Under the pieces are notes generated by a model, which searched no databases, was not told the DNA's origin, and saw only the letters and a list, made by a program, of their open reading frames with translations. Both the position numbers and the translations under genes were made by a program. Positions 34,094 through 43,038 of a stretch of 64,000 nucleotides of DNA are shown here, piece by piece (positions within the stretch are counted from its first letter, which is position 1; every line of letters starts with the position of its first letter). Origin of the DNA: CBDATA01 sp965215615 (GTDB taxonomy: Bacteria > Acidobacteriota > Vicinamibacteria > Marinacidobacterales > Marinacidobacteraceae); NCBI GenBank assembly GCA_965215615.1, contig OZ244068.1, forward strand, positions 496,001 through 560,000, read 5' to 3'.

Positions 34094-37036
34094 ATGCAGA
34101 ATTCGGTTGTTTTCGCGTTCGTGGGCCTGATGCTCATCTCCAGCGCTCTCGCGGCGCAGGAGTCGGCGACCCTCTCCGGCAGGGTGGAAGACACGTCCGG
34201 GGGCGGGCTCCCGGGTGTGACGGTCGCCGTGACCGAAAACAACACCGGGCGCGAGGATCTGGCGGTCACCGATGCCGAGGGGGCCTTCCGGGTTTCGGCG
34301 CTGCCTCCCGGGATCTATCGGGTGGAAGCATCGCTTTCGGGCTTCGCCAACATGGTCCTTCCGGAGATCGAGCTGCTCGTGGGCCAGAACGCCAGCATCA
34401 CCGTCCAGATGGCGCTCGCCGGTGTGGAGGAGACGGTCATGGTCACCGCCGAGTCCCCGCTCGTGGACCTCCTCTCTTCGGAAGTCGCCGGCAACGTGGA
34501 CCGGCGCATGATGGAGGAGCTGCCGGTCCAGGGGCGGAACTGGATGGAACTCGCGCTGCTCGTGCGCGGTGTCACGGGCAACGACACGAACAACAACCGG
34601 CCCGGCATCGCCCGCGACGAGAGCTTCCAGCTCAACCTCGACGGCCAGCAGATCACCCAGCAGGTCGCGAGTTCGTTCTTCGGGCAGCCCAAGTTCAGTC
34701 GGGAGGCGATCGCCGAGTTCCAGATCGTGACGAACCAGTTCGATGTGACCCAGGGACGGTCCTCCGGCGGCCAGGTGAACGCGATCACCCGCGCCGGCAC
34801 CAACGACTTCACCATGAGCGCCTACGGCTACTTCCGGGACGACCGGTTCAACGCCGAGGACCACGTGGCCGAAGAGGTTCTGCCGTTCGAGAACCAGCAG
34901 ATCGGCGGCGTGATCGGCGGCCCCATCATCCAGGATCGGGTCCACTACTTCCTCTCCTACGAGTACGAGCGGCAGCCGGGAAGCGTCTTCGTCGAGCCAC
35001 CCCGTCTTCCGAGCCAGTCGTGGGTCTTCGAAACGCCGCAGTACCAGAACAGCTTCACCGCCCGCGTGGATCAGACGGTCTCCGACGACGACCATCTCTC
35101 CTACCGGGCTTCCTACTGGAACTTCGAGACCGACTTCGATATGACGAGCACCCAGCATCCGTCGAACGCCCGCGCCCGGACCCAGGATTCCCTGAACCTC
35201 CTCGGAACCTGGACCCGCCGGTGGAGCGACGATGTCTTCACCGAACTGAAGATCGGCTACAACGGATTCGAGTGGACGAACCGGCTGGCCGATTCGGCGG
35301 TGGGTGGCTGCGACCAGTCGTTCGGCGGCCCGCAAATCGATCAGTCCACCTGCTTCGCCAACTATGTTTTTCCGGGGATCACGTTCGGCGGCCCCCGGAA
35401 CTTCCCTCAACTTTTCACCCAGGATCTCGGTTCGGCGCGCTTCCAGTTGAACTGGACCAGGGGCGAACACGACTGGAAGATCGGCGGCGAGTTCCTCGGC
35501 TGGGTGGACGGCGGCGAGTGGCACCTGCTGGAGCGGGGCGAGTTCATCTTCAACGAGCGCCCGGCCGACCTCGAGCGCCGGTTCCCGCAGGAATGCGCCT
35601 CCAATCCGGGCTGCTGGGATGTCAGCGGGCTGGACCCCACGGTGGCCCGGTTCAACCAGAACGTCGGGAACTGGGTGATCGACATCCCGCGTCCGACCGT
35701 CGCGTTCTGGGTCGGAGACACGTGGCGGGCCTCGGATCGCCTGGTCCTGAACTTCGGTGTCCGGTACGACCTCGACTGGGGCGCGCTCGCTCCTCCGGGG
35801 AACGACATCATGACTCCGTTCGCGGGCCCGAGCGCCGGCCGCAGCGCCGGGGACTCCCTCTACAAGTGGGACATCCGTGACACGAACAACTTCGCCCCGC
35901 GTGGCGGTTTCGCCTACGACGTGGGCGGAGGCGGAGATCTGGTGATCCGTGGCGGTTCGGGTCTCTACCACACGATCAGCGTTTCCAACGTGACCTTCAG
36001 CCAGCAGTCCTTCAACGGGCAGCGCATCCTGGTGAACTCGTTTCCGAACGACGGGATGCCCGGCTTTTTGCAGGATCCCACCCGCGGCGTGACCCCGCAG
36101 CAGATCCTGAACGGCGAAGTGCCGGTCCCCTCGCAGGCACCGCGGACGATCGCCCACAACTTCGCCATGCCCTACACCTGGCAGAGCTCGATCGGCTTCC
36201 AGAAGCAGCTCGGCCTGCTCTGGGGGTTCGAGACCGATCTGCTCTACTGGAAGGAATACAACACGCCCCGCGCGACCGACCCGAACCAGATCCTGAACCC
36301 GGAGACCGGCTACACGCTCGACATCGGGCAGAACGGACGGCTCGATCCCAAGTTCACGACGATCCGTTACATCGAGAGCACCGGCGAGCAGGATTACCTC
36401 GCGCTTTCGAGCGGCCTCCGGCGCCGGTTCGGCGACAACTTCCAGATCAACATGACCCACACGGTCATGTTCTTCAAGCACGACGACACCGAGGGCTGGT
36501 TCAACTTCCCGAACAACACCTTCGACCCGGGCGCGGAATGGGCCACCTCGCTCGACTTCCAGCGGAACACCTTCCGGATCAACGGCGTCTATCAGCTTCC
36601 CTTCGATTTCACGCTCTCGGGTGCCTACTTCTACGGGTCCGGCAACCGGTTCCCGACCTCGGTGGGTGGCCGTCCCTACGGCAAGACCGCGAGCCGGAAC
36701 CGGCTGAACCTCGGAGATCCGATCCAGGTGAACCCGGACATGCTGTCCCGCTTCGACGGGCCTTCCACGATCGGCAGCGGACCGGGCAACGAGGCTCCCC
36801 GAAACGCCCTGATGGGAGAGGCGCTCCACAAGGTGGACCTCCGGTTGACGAAGTCGCTCGTTCTCGGAGGCGTTCGTGCCTCCGTCATCGCCGAGGTGTT
36901 CAACCTGCTGAACCACGAGAACTACGGTGCCTACAACGGGACGATCGACTCCAGTTCGTTCGGCGAGCCCCGTCAGGTGACCTCGACCGCTTACGGCCCC
37001 CGGGCGGCCCAGTTCGCTTTCCGCATCGAGTACTAG
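34094..37036 (+). CDS. Oar-like TonB-dependent receptor with carboxypeptidase-regulatory domain
   Basis: An outer-membrane beta-barrel receptor of 980 residues. A signal peptide (VFAFVGLMLISSALAA) is followed by a CarboxypepD_reg/peptidase-like beta sandwich (about 25-110: LSGRVEDTSGGGLPGVTVAV), a TonB plug domain (about 115-230: VTAESPLVDLLSSEVAG, PVQGRNWMELALL), then a long barrel rich in aromatic girdle residues. It ends with a C-terminal phenylalanine/tyrosine strand (AAQFAFRIEY). A GGGAGG ribosome-binding site lies seven bases before the ATG. Such receptors in Acidobacteriota import polymers or peptides; the next gene encodes a CBM9-like protein, which hints at a glycan ligand. Confidence 0.88.
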   Translation: MQNSVVFAFVGLMLISSALAAQESATLSGRVEDTSGGGLPGVTVAVTENNTGREDLAVTDAEGAFRVSALPPGIYRVEASLSGFANMVLPEIELLVGQNASITVQMALAGVEETVMVTAESPLVDLLSSEVAGNVDRRMMEELPVQGRNWMELALLVRGVTGNDTNNNRPGIARDESFQLNLDGQQITQQVASSFFGQPKFSREAIAEFQIVTNQFDVTQGRSSGGQVNAITRAGTNDFTMSAYGYFRDDRFNAEDHVAEEVLPFENQQIGGVIGGPIIQDRVHYFLSYEYERQPGSVFVEPPRLPSQSWVFETPQYQNSFTARVDQTVSDDDHLSYRASYWNFETDFDMTSTQHPSNARARTQDSLNLLGTWTRRWSDDVFTELKIGYNGFEWTNRLADSAVGGCDQSFGGPQIDQSTCFANYVFPGITFGGPRNFPQLFTQDLGSARFQLNWTRGEHDWKIGGEFLGWVDGGEWHLLERGEFIFNERPADLERRFPQECASNPGCWDVSGLDPTVARFNQNVGNWVIDIPRPTVAFWVGDTWRASDRLVLNFGVRYDLDWGALAPPGNDIMTPFAGPSAGRSAGDSLYKWDIRDTNNFAPRGGFAYDVGGGGDLVIRGGSGLYHTISVSNVTFSQQSFNGQRILVNSFPNDGMPGFLQDPTRGVTPQQILNGEVPVPSQAPRTIAHNFAMPYTWQSSIGFQKQLGLLWGFETDLLYWKEYNTPRATDPNQILNPETGYTLDIGQNGRLDPKFTTIRYIESTGEQDYLALSSGLRRRFGDNFQINMTHTVMFFKHDDTEGWFNFPNNTFDPGAEWATSLDFQRNTFRINGVYQLPFDFTLSGAYFYGSGNRFPTSVGGRPYGKTASRNRLNLGDPIQVNPDMLSRFDGPSTIGSGPGNEAPRNALMGEALHKVDLRLTKSLVLGGVRASVIAEVFNLLNHENYGAYNGTIDSSSFGEPRQVTSTAYGPRAAQFAFRIEY

Positions 37037-37046
37037 AAGCGCTCCC

Positions 37047-37694
37047 ATGTGGGTGCTCGCGGTTCTGATGGCTCTTCAGCCCGCCGCCTACGAGGCCCGC
37101 TGGACTTCTGCGGCTCCCGATTGGGATCGCGCCGATCCGGTCACTTTCGGCCCCGCGCCCTACCGGACGACCTTCCGGGCGCTCTGGAGCGAAGCCGGCC
37201 TCCACCTGCGCTTCGACTCCGAGGACGATTCGCCGTGGTTCACCATGACCTCCCGCGACGACTCGCTCTGGGAGGAAGAGGTGGTCGAGATCTTCCTCGA
37301 TCCGCTCGGCGACGGCCGCTATATCGAGGTCGAGCTGAACCCGGCGAACGTGGTCTGTGACCTCCGCCGTCTCGGCCCCGGCGAGAGCGCCTCCGACCCG
37401 ATCGGCCCGATGGACCGGGGCTTCTCGGTCACCGGAATCGAGACCACCGTCGAGACCACCGAGGACGGCTGGACCGGCCTCCTGATGCTGCCGTGGGCCG
37501 GCCTCGATTTGCCCGGTGCCCCCGAACCGGGCTCTTCCTTCCGGTTCAACGTCTTCCGCATCAAGCGCCCTGGCGGCCCGGAAGCGCCGGCGCAGGACGC
37601 GGTGTTCGCCGCCTGGTCTCCCACCGGAAGCCCGAGCTTCCACGTGCCCGAAGCGTTCCGCCCGCTCGTTCTGAAGCCGCCCGAAGACCGCTAG
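37047..37694 (+). CDS. CBM9-like carbohydrate-binding protein
   Basis: A 215-residue protein made almost completely of a carbohydrate-binding family 9-like beta sandwich. Segments RATFRALWSEAGLHLRF-like and SLWEEEVVEIFLDPLGDGRY match the core strands, and the end has SFRFNVFRIKRPGG. There is a short hydrophobic N-terminus (MWVLAVLMALQPAA) that could be a weak signal peptide. It starts 10 bases after the TonB receptor and is probably co-transcribed, forming a binding and uptake pair. The specific sugar is unknown. Confidence 0.8.
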   Translation: MWVLAVLMALQPAAYEARWTSAAPDWDRADPVTFGPAPYRTTFRALWSEAGLHLRFDSEDDSPWFTMTSRDDSLWEEEVVEIFLDPLGDGRYIEVELNPANVVCDLRRLGPGESASDPIGPMDRGFSVTGIETTVETTEDGWTGLLMLPWAGLDLPGAPEPGSSFRFNVFRIKRPGGPEAPAQDAVFAAWSPTGSPSFHVPEAFRPLVLKPPEDR

Positions 37695-38047
37695 GAGTCC
37701 TCTCGCCAGGCTTCGAACTTCGCGAGCTCGGTGGAGATCGCGCCGACTACCCAGGCGATCACCGAAGCGTCGTCGAGCAGCCCGATTCCCGCGAGGAAGT
37801 CCGGGACCAGATCGAAGGGATTGAGGAAATACACCACGGCCCCGACGACGAGCACAAGATTGCTCCGGGCGACTCCCCGATAGGAGCCGTTCGCCCACGC
37901 CTGCGCGAGGTCGAGCAGCGTCTTCAGGGAACGGGCCATCCCGGCGGCGGAGGGTTTGTTCCGCGCCTGCCGGATGACCTCCCGCAAGGCAGCGGGAGAC
38001 GAAAGCAGCCGCCGGGCACGGGCCTTGGCGAATGGCGGCAGCTTCAT
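37691..38047 (-). CDS. YkvA-family (DUF1232) membrane protein
   Basis: A 118-residue DUF1232 protein. The family motif is at VVGAVVYFLNPFDLVPDFLA, a short amphipathic or membrane-inserted hairpin with the NPxDLxPD core, followed by LLDDASVIAWVVGAI. The N-terminal half is basic. Function is unknown; YkvA-type proteins are found across bacteria near envelope genes. It converges with the CBM9-like gene with a four-base overlap of stops, and its start faces the palindromic promoter region of the AAA-DUF4143 gene. Confidence 0.85.
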   Translation of the reverse strand: MKLPPFAKARARRLLSSPAALREVIRQARNKPSAAGMARSLKTLLDLAQAWANGSYRGVARSNLVLVVGAVVYFLNPFDLVPDFLAGIGLLDDASVIAWVVGAISTELAKFEAWREDS

Positions 38048-38088
38048 GGCCCGCAGTATCGCAGTGCGCCGGATTTCGCTAGAATTAT

Positions 38089-38114
38089 GAAACTATACAA
38101 ATTTGGATAGTTTC
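38089..38114. promoter_or_regulatory. 26-bp near-perfect palindrome upstream of the AAA-DUF4143 gene
   Basis: Outer arms GAAACTAT (38089-38096) and ATAGTTTC (38107-38114) enclose an inner palindrome CAAATTTG (38098-38105), so only one base pair of 13 mismatches across the dyad. It ends two bases before the ATG at 38117. The region is AT-rich against a GC-rich background and includes TAGAATTATGAAAC. It could be an operator, or an RNA hairpin masking the start. No regulator is encoded nearby except the downstream VapB-like protein. Confidence 0.6.
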
Positions 38115-38116
38115 GT

Positions 38117-39379
38117 ATGTTCTCATTCGAACGCACCCAGGTAGCAACCCTGCTCGGCCGGCTTCGCGAGCCTCCCCGGCGGATCGTGGCGCTCTCCGGG
38201 CCGCGGCAGGCGGGCAAGACCACCGTGGTTCGGCAAGCTCTGGCCCGGCTTTCGGAGGAAGACGGGATTCGGGGGCTCTACTTCGCGGCTGACGATCCTC
38301 TCGCAGCCGTCACCGGTTTCGCCGATTCTGCTTCGGGATTGCTCCCCGCTTCTCACGAACCGATGGACACCCGGTGGATCACCCGCCGCTGGGAGCTCGG
38401 GAGAGCCGAGGCGGAGCGGGCTGGCCGGGCAGTCCTGGTTCTCGACGAGATCCAGCGCATCCCGGAGTGGTCCACCCCGGTGAAAGGACTCTGGGACCGC
38501 GACCGGATGGAGGGATGCCCGCTCCACGTGGTTGTTCTCGGTTCGGCCCCGCTTCTCATGCAGTCGGGGCTGAGCGAGAGCCTGGTGGGACGCGCCGAGC
38601 GCCTGTCGGTTTCCCATTGGTCGCTCGGTGAGATGAAGGCGGCTTTCGGGTTCGGGCTCGATGAGTTCCTTTTCTTCGGCGGCTATCCGGCAACGGCCGA
38701 TCTGATCGGGGATTCCGGCCGCTGGCGGGAGACCGTCGAGGATTTCATCACCTGGACGGTCGAGCGGGATGTCGCCTCGATGAGCCGGGTGGATCGCCCG
38801 GAACTGCTCCGCAATCTGTTCGATGCCGCGGCGGCCCACTCGGCGCAACCGGTCACCCTTCGCCGGCTGCTGGGCGAACTCGATACTCGCGAGAACGCGA
38901 GAACCGTGGCGCGCTACCTGGACCTGCTCGAGTCAGCGGAACTCATCGTCGGCCTCCGCAAGCACCGGGGCGAACCGGTCATTCGGCGGTCTCCCCCGAA
39001 GCTGCTCGTCCTCAACACGGCGCTGATGACCGCGCCGACCACCCGCAGCTTCTCCGGAGCGCGAGCGGACCGGGGTTACTGGGGGCGGATCGTCGAATCG
39101 GCGGTCGGAGCACACCTCCACCAGACCCGCGTCCCGGGAGTTCGTCTCGCGTACTGGCGCGACGGTCCGCACGAGGTGGATTTCGTACTGCGGGCCGAGG
39201 GGCACCTCCTGGGAATCGAGGTCAAGTCCGGAAGGCCGCGCGGAGGCCGCACGGGACTCGAAGCGTTCCGCGCCCGGTTTTGGCAGGCGCACACGCTGCT
39301 CGTCGGCGAGGGGGGCGTGAATCTCGAAGAGTTCCTCGCGGAACCCGCCGGGCATTGGCTGGAACATGGAGATCGTTGA
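38117..39379 (+). CDS. AAA ATPase with C-terminal DUF4143 domain
   Basis: A 420-residue ATPase of the AAA_14/DUF4143 type. Walker A is SGPRQAGKTTVVRQ, Walker B is VLVLDEIQRIPEW, and sensor 1 is VVLGSAPLLMQSG. The DUF4143 half (about 200-410) includes a winged-helix-like stretch (TLRRLLGELDTRENARTVAR) and a PD-(D/E)XK-like end (HEVDFVLRAEGHLLGIEVKS, with E-D and ExK). These proteins are widespread and poorly understood; some act in toxin-antitoxin or defence contexts. It overlaps the next STAND-like gene by 14 bases, so the two are a transcriptional and translational unit under the palindrome. Confidence 0.83.
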   Translation: MFSFERTQVATLLGRLREPPRRIVALSGPRQAGKTTVVRQALARLSEEDGIRGLYFAADDPLAAVTGFADSASGLLPASHEPMDTRWITRRWELGRAEAERAGRAVLVLDEIQRIPEWSTPVKGLWDRDRMEGCPLHVVVLGSAPLLMQSGLSESLVGRAERLSVSHWSLGEMKAAFGFGLDEFLFFGGYPATADLIGDSGRWRETVEDFITWTVERDVASMSRVDRPELLRNLFDAAAAHSAQPVTLRRLLGELDTRENARTVARYLDLLESAELIVGLRKHRGEPVIRRSPPKLLVLNTALMTAPTTRSFSGARADRGYWGRIVESAVGAHLHQTRVPGVRLAYWRDGPHEVDFVLRAEGHLLGIEVKSGRPRGGRTGLEAFRARFWQAHTLLVGEGGVNLEEFLAEPAGHWLEHGDR

Positions 39380-42300
39380 TCTGGACCGGAGTGTCCGGTG
39401 CCTGAAACCCGGTGGCGGCTGGAGTGATCCAGCGCCGCTCAGCAGCCACCGCGAAGCCGCGGCGTATGTCCTGCTCGGGCCTCCGGGCGCGGGCAAGAGC
39501 ACGGCGTTCGAGCGGGAGAGCGCGCAAACGGGGGCCGAACTGGTCACGGTGCGGGATTTCCTCGCAATCGGGCGAGATCGCATGGGAACGCTCTTCCTCG
39601 ACGGGCTCGATGAGGTTCGGGCGGGTGTCAGCGACCCCCGTCGCCCGTTCGATGCCATCCGAAGCCGGCTGAACCCGGGGTCGGATCGGTTCCGGCTTTC
39701 CTGCCGCGAAGTCGACTGGCTCGGCGAGAACGACCGTTCCCGCCTGGACGAAGCCCGGGTTCTCCGCCTTGAACCCCTGAGCCATGCCGAGCAACGCCGG
39801 ATTCTCGATACCCCGGAGCCGGAAGCGTTCCTGGCCGCTGCCACCGGTTGCGGTCTCGGAGGCCTGCTTGGGAGTCCGCAGACGCTCACGCTCCTCGCCC
39901 GGGTTTTCGCCCGCGACGGGGAGTTCCCCACCGGAAGAACCGAGACCTTCGAGCAAGCCTGCCGCCTGCTGATCTCGGAGTCGAACGAAGAGCATCGGAT
40001 CGCGGCCCCGCTACCCGCTGCGGACGAGTCTCTTGCCGCTGCCAGCCACCTGTGCGCGGTGAGCCTGTTGTCCGGTTCCGACTGTCCCGCCGGAAATGCG
40101 GTTGTGAAAACGCGCCTGTTCCGAACGGCCGGCGGGCGGATCGTCCCGGCCCACGCCAACCTCGCTGCCTTCCTCGCCGCCCGTCATCTCGCGGAACGGG
40201 TGCGAGACGGTGTGCCGCGTCGCCGCGTTCTGGCACTGCTGACGGGTCGCGACGGTGTTCCCCCGACCTCGCTCCGCGGGCTTGCCGCGTGGCTTGCCGC
40301 AAGTTCCTCCGATCTGCGCCTGGATCTGATTCGGGCCGATCCGGTCGCCGTCCTGCTCTACGGGGATGTGGGGGAATTCCCGGAGCGGGACAAGGCGCTC
40401 CTTCTCAAGGCGATCGAGTGCGATGCGGCGCGGCTGCATGGTGACTACTGGCCGGACTCGGCCCTCGAGCCCCTGGCCACCCCGGACATGGAAGCGGAAG
40501 TGCGGGCGGTTCTCCAAAGCCCGGATCGCAGCGTGCCGAAGCAGCGGGTCGTGGAGCTGGTGGCGAAGGCGCTCGCCGGAACTCCTCTCGCGAAGCGCCT
40601 TGCCGGTCTCCTTGGGGAAATCGTCCGGGATGGGACCCGCTCGACGGCGGTCCGTCGCCGGGCTCTCGATGCGATCCGGAATCAGGCGGAGCGTCTGAGT
40701 CCGGACGAACCTATGCAAGCCGCGGCAGGTTTCCGGGCCGGGGAGCCTTTCGAGGGACCGTTTCGGCGGCGCGCTCCGGAGCCGGATGCGGATTTTCTCG
40801 ACGCGGTCCGTCGTTCGCTCCGCGAGAACCAGGCGAACCCCGCACTGCTCCACGAACTCGCGAGGCTCTACTCGACGGATCGGGAGAAGTTCCGGAGAGC
40901 GCTCGGCGGAGACGAGGCTCTCGTCGATTGGGCCATCGAGGCGATCCGCAGCGCCCCGGATCGGGAGGATCTGCCTTCCTTCGAGAGGGTTCTCACGCTC
41001 CGCTCGAAAAACGAACGGGACTGGCTGACCCTCCCGGTTCTCGTCGGCTTCGCCGGGCGAAGCGCCGGGTCCGCGCTCGATCTCGGGGAGGACCGGCTGC
41101 GGATTCTGCTCGGCCTCCGGCTGGCGCGGGCGGATTCGGGCGAGGAGGCCGCCTGGTACGGGAAGTGCCTCGAAGAGCGCCCCGAGCTGGTGGCGGATGT
41201 GCTCCTCCGCTTCACCCGGGTCGCCCTCGTAGCGGGCCAGAAGCACTTTCCCGATTTCTATCGGTTGTCACGAAGCCCAAGCTACGCCGAAGTCGCAAGA
41301 CAGGTCACGATGCCGCTGCTCCGCGCCTTTCCGCTGCGGGCGAATGCCGAGCAGCTCGGGCAGTTGACCGAACTGCTCCAAAGCGGCCTGATCCACTGCG
41401 ATCCGGGGCAACTACGGGATTTGATCGAACGCAAGATCGCACTCGGGAGCATCACCAGGGCCCAACGCCGTCACTGGATCGCCGCCGGGGTGGCTCTCGA
41501 TCCCGGCCGCTTCGGAAAACTGCTGACCGAAGTGGGCGACGCCCCCACGCGCCGCCGGATTCTCGAGCAGATGTTTCCGCCGGAGACATCGCTCCACGGA
41601 GTTCCGGGGCTTTTCGAGAAGCTCAAGATCGAGACGATCGAATTCCTTGTCAGCGAGATGGGTGCCGGGCAGGGGCCTCCTGCTTTCGAAGCCGGGGTCT
41701 CGTTCGGCTGGGGCAGTTCTCTCGGAATCGAGAGCCTGATCTCGATGCTCGCCCGCCGCTCATCCGAAGCCGCTCTGGAGCGCCTCCTCCACCAGCCGTC
41801 GCTCTCCCGATGGAAACCGCACCTCGAACGGGCGCTCCACGAGCATCGAGTCAGCCGTCGGGACGCGGAACACGCTCCGCTTTCGTGGGACGCCGTGGAT
41901 GCCGCACTCCGGAACGGCCCTCCCGCGGGCCCCGCCGATCTCCTCGCGCTCGTGGCGGACCGGCTGGAGCGGATCGGGGAAGAGCTTCGGACCACGAACG
42001 CCAACCTCTGGCGGCAGTTCTGGACCGAAGACGAACAGCGGAACCAGCCGAAGGACGAGAACGCCTGTCGGGACGCGCTCCTTTCTTTGCTGCGCGAGCG
42101 TTTGCCGGAGGGACAATACGCCGGAAACCGGGGCGCCGATCTCCGCGTGGCTTTCGGCGAATGGAGCCTCCCCATCGAGATCAGGAAGAGCTCCCACGCC
42201 GATCTCTGGCGCGCGGCTTCGGATCTGGCGACCGAGGGGCTCGGGGTGTATCTCGTTCTCTGGTTCGGTTCCCCCGCCCGGTACGGAAGTGCGAGCGAGA

Positions 42301-42383
42301 TCCGGGATCGCCTCGAAGCGGAACTCGCGCCGGGCGAACTCCACCGGGTCGCCGTCGTGGTGATGGATGTCACGCCTCCCTGA
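39366..42383 (+). CDS. Large STAND/NACHT-like ATPase with C-terminal nuclease-like domain
   Basis: A 1005-residue protein. The ATPase core has Walker A GPPGAGKST (residues 38-46), Walker B TLFLDGLDE (75-83) and an arginine-rich sensor-like LSCREVDW, in the style of NACHT/STAND NTPases. About 600 residues of helical repeats follow, a possible sensor. The last 100 residues (ENACRDALLSLLRERL, then GADLRVAFGEWSLPIEIRKS, then GLGVYLVLWFG) look like a PD-(D/E)XK nuclease with D and E-x-(R)K, as seen in other NTPase-linked immune proteins. A role in phage defence, with the DUF4143 ATPase as partner, is inferred. The nuclease call needs structure prediction. Confidence 0.68.
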   Translation: MEIVDLDRSVRCLKPGGGWSDPAPLSSHREAAAYVLLGPPGAGKSTAFERESAQTGAELVTVRDFLAIGRDRMGTLFLDGLDEVRAGVSDPRRPFDAIRSRLNPGSDRFRLSCREVDWLGENDRSRLDEARVLRLEPLSHAEQRRILDTPEPEAFLAAATGCGLGGLLGSPQTLTLLARVFARDGEFPTGRTETFEQACRLLISESNEEHRIAAPLPAADESLAAASHLCAVSLLSGSDCPAGNAVVKTRLFRTAGGRIVPAHANLAAFLAARHLAERVRDGVPRRRVLALLTGRDGVPPTSLRGLAAWLAASSSDLRLDLIRADPVAVLLYGDVGEFPERDKALLLKAIECDAARLHGDYWPDSALEPLATPDMEAEVRAVLQSPDRSVPKQRVVELVAKALAGTPLAKRLAGLLGEIVRDGTRSTAVRRRALDAIRNQAERLSPDEPMQAAAGFRAGEPFEGPFRRRAPEPDADFLDAVRRSLRENQANPALLHELARLYSTDREKFRRALGGDEALVDWAIEAIRSAPDREDLPSFERVLTLRSKNERDWLTLPVLVGFAGRSAGSALDLGEDRLRILLGLRLARADSGEEAAWYGKCLEERPELVADVLLRFTRVALVAGQKHFPDFYRLSRSPSYAEVARQVTMPLLRAFPLRANAEQLGQLTELLQSGLIHCDPGQLRDLIERKIALGSITRAQRRHWIAAGVALDPGRFGKLLTEVGDAPTRRRILEQMFPPETSLHGVPGLFEKLKIETIEFLVSEMGAGQGPPAFEAGVSFGWGSSLGIESLISMLARRSSEAALERLLHQPSLSRWKPHLERALHEHRVSRRDAEHAPLSWDAVDAALRNGPPAGPADLLALVADRLERIGEELRTTNANLWRQFWTEDEQRNQPKDENACRDALLSLLRERLPEGQYAGNRGADLRVAFGEWSLPIEIRKSSHADLWRAASDLATEGLGVYLVLWFGSPARYGSASEIRDRLEAELAPGELHRVAVVVMDVTPP

Positions 42384-42427
42384 TCGGGAGCCGGCCTGAT
42401 GGCTATTGGCGCTGTATATTGTGCTGT

Positions 42428-42649
42428 ATGTCACGCACCCGAACCCAGATCTACCTGACCGAAACACAGCGCGAACGCATCGGCACGCTGATGCGAGCCG
42501 AGGGGGTCACGATGGCTGAGATCGTCCGCCGCGCCCTCGACGAGTATCTCGAGCGGCAATCCACGGATGTGGAGGCCGCGCTCTCGGCCACGTTCGGCTC
42601 GGTTCCGGATGCGGTTGTTCCGAGCCGGGACGAGTGGGACCGTGGCTGA
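42428..42649 (+). CDS. vapB: VapB-type ribbon-helix-helix antitoxin
   Basis: A 73-residue antitoxin. The N-terminus is a ribbon-helix-helix DNA-binding fold (RTQIYLTETQRERIGTLMRA, then MAEIVRRALDEYL), and the C-terminal 20 residues (VPDAVVPSRDEWDRG) would embrace the toxin. No clear Shine-Dalgarno precedes the ATG, which follows an AT-rich TATATTG with a direct repeat of GCTGTAT, suggesting a nearby promoter and possible leaderless start. The toxin gene overlaps it by eight bases. The antitoxin probably represses its own promoter. Confidence 0.85.
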   Translation: MSRTRTQIYLTETQRERIGTLMRAEGVTMAEIVRRALDEYLERQSTDVEAALSATFGSVPDAVVPSRDEWDRG

Positions 42650-42995
42650 CGTTCTGGTGGACACGGATGTTTTCATCGATCACCTGCGCGGTGCCCGGCC
42701 GTTGCGTGCCGGAGGGCATCGGCTGCACTATTCGATCATCACGCGCGCGGAACTTTTCTCCGGAGCGCGAGGGGTCCGGCGAGCTGCCACCCTGCTGGCC
42801 CCGCTGGCGGAAGTTCCCGTAGATCGCGAAATCGCGGAGCGGGCGGGACAGATTCGCCGGGAGATCGGGCTCCGGCTTCCCGATGCCCTGATCGCGGCGA
42901 CCGCCCTGACCCGGGGCATGCAGCTTCTGACGCGCAACCGCAAGGATTTCGACCGCGTTCCGGGGATATCGGTGCCCGTTCTCACGGACGCCTGA
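42642..42995 (+). CDS. vapC: VapC-type PIN-domain toxin
   Basis: A 117-residue PIN-domain ribonuclease, the toxin of a type II module. The GTG at 42642 is chosen because it gives the normal start just before the first active-site aspartate (VADVLVDTDVFIDHL) and overlaps vapB by eight bases; the longer upstream frame is arginine-rich noise. Other acidic residues are in ITRAELFSGAR, LPDALIAATAL and LTRNRKDFDRV, so the metal site is complete. VapC enzymes cleave tRNA or rRNA. The module follows the STAND ATPase gene by about 45 bases. Confidence 0.9.
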   Translation: MADVLVDTDVFIDHLRGARPLRAGGHRLHYSIITRAELFSGARGVRRAATLLAPLAEVPVDREIAERAGQIRREIGLRLPDALIAATALTRGMQLLTRNRKDFDRVPGISVPVLTDA

Positions 42996-43038
42996 TCCAT
43001 TGCCCCGAGTCGGGGTTTCCCCGCATAGACTCCGGCCC

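Noticed and set aside
34040..37048. 1002-codon minus-strand frame antisense to the TonB receptor
   Set aside because: Valine-, glutamate- and arginine-rich shadow; the sense strand has signal peptide, plug and barrel.
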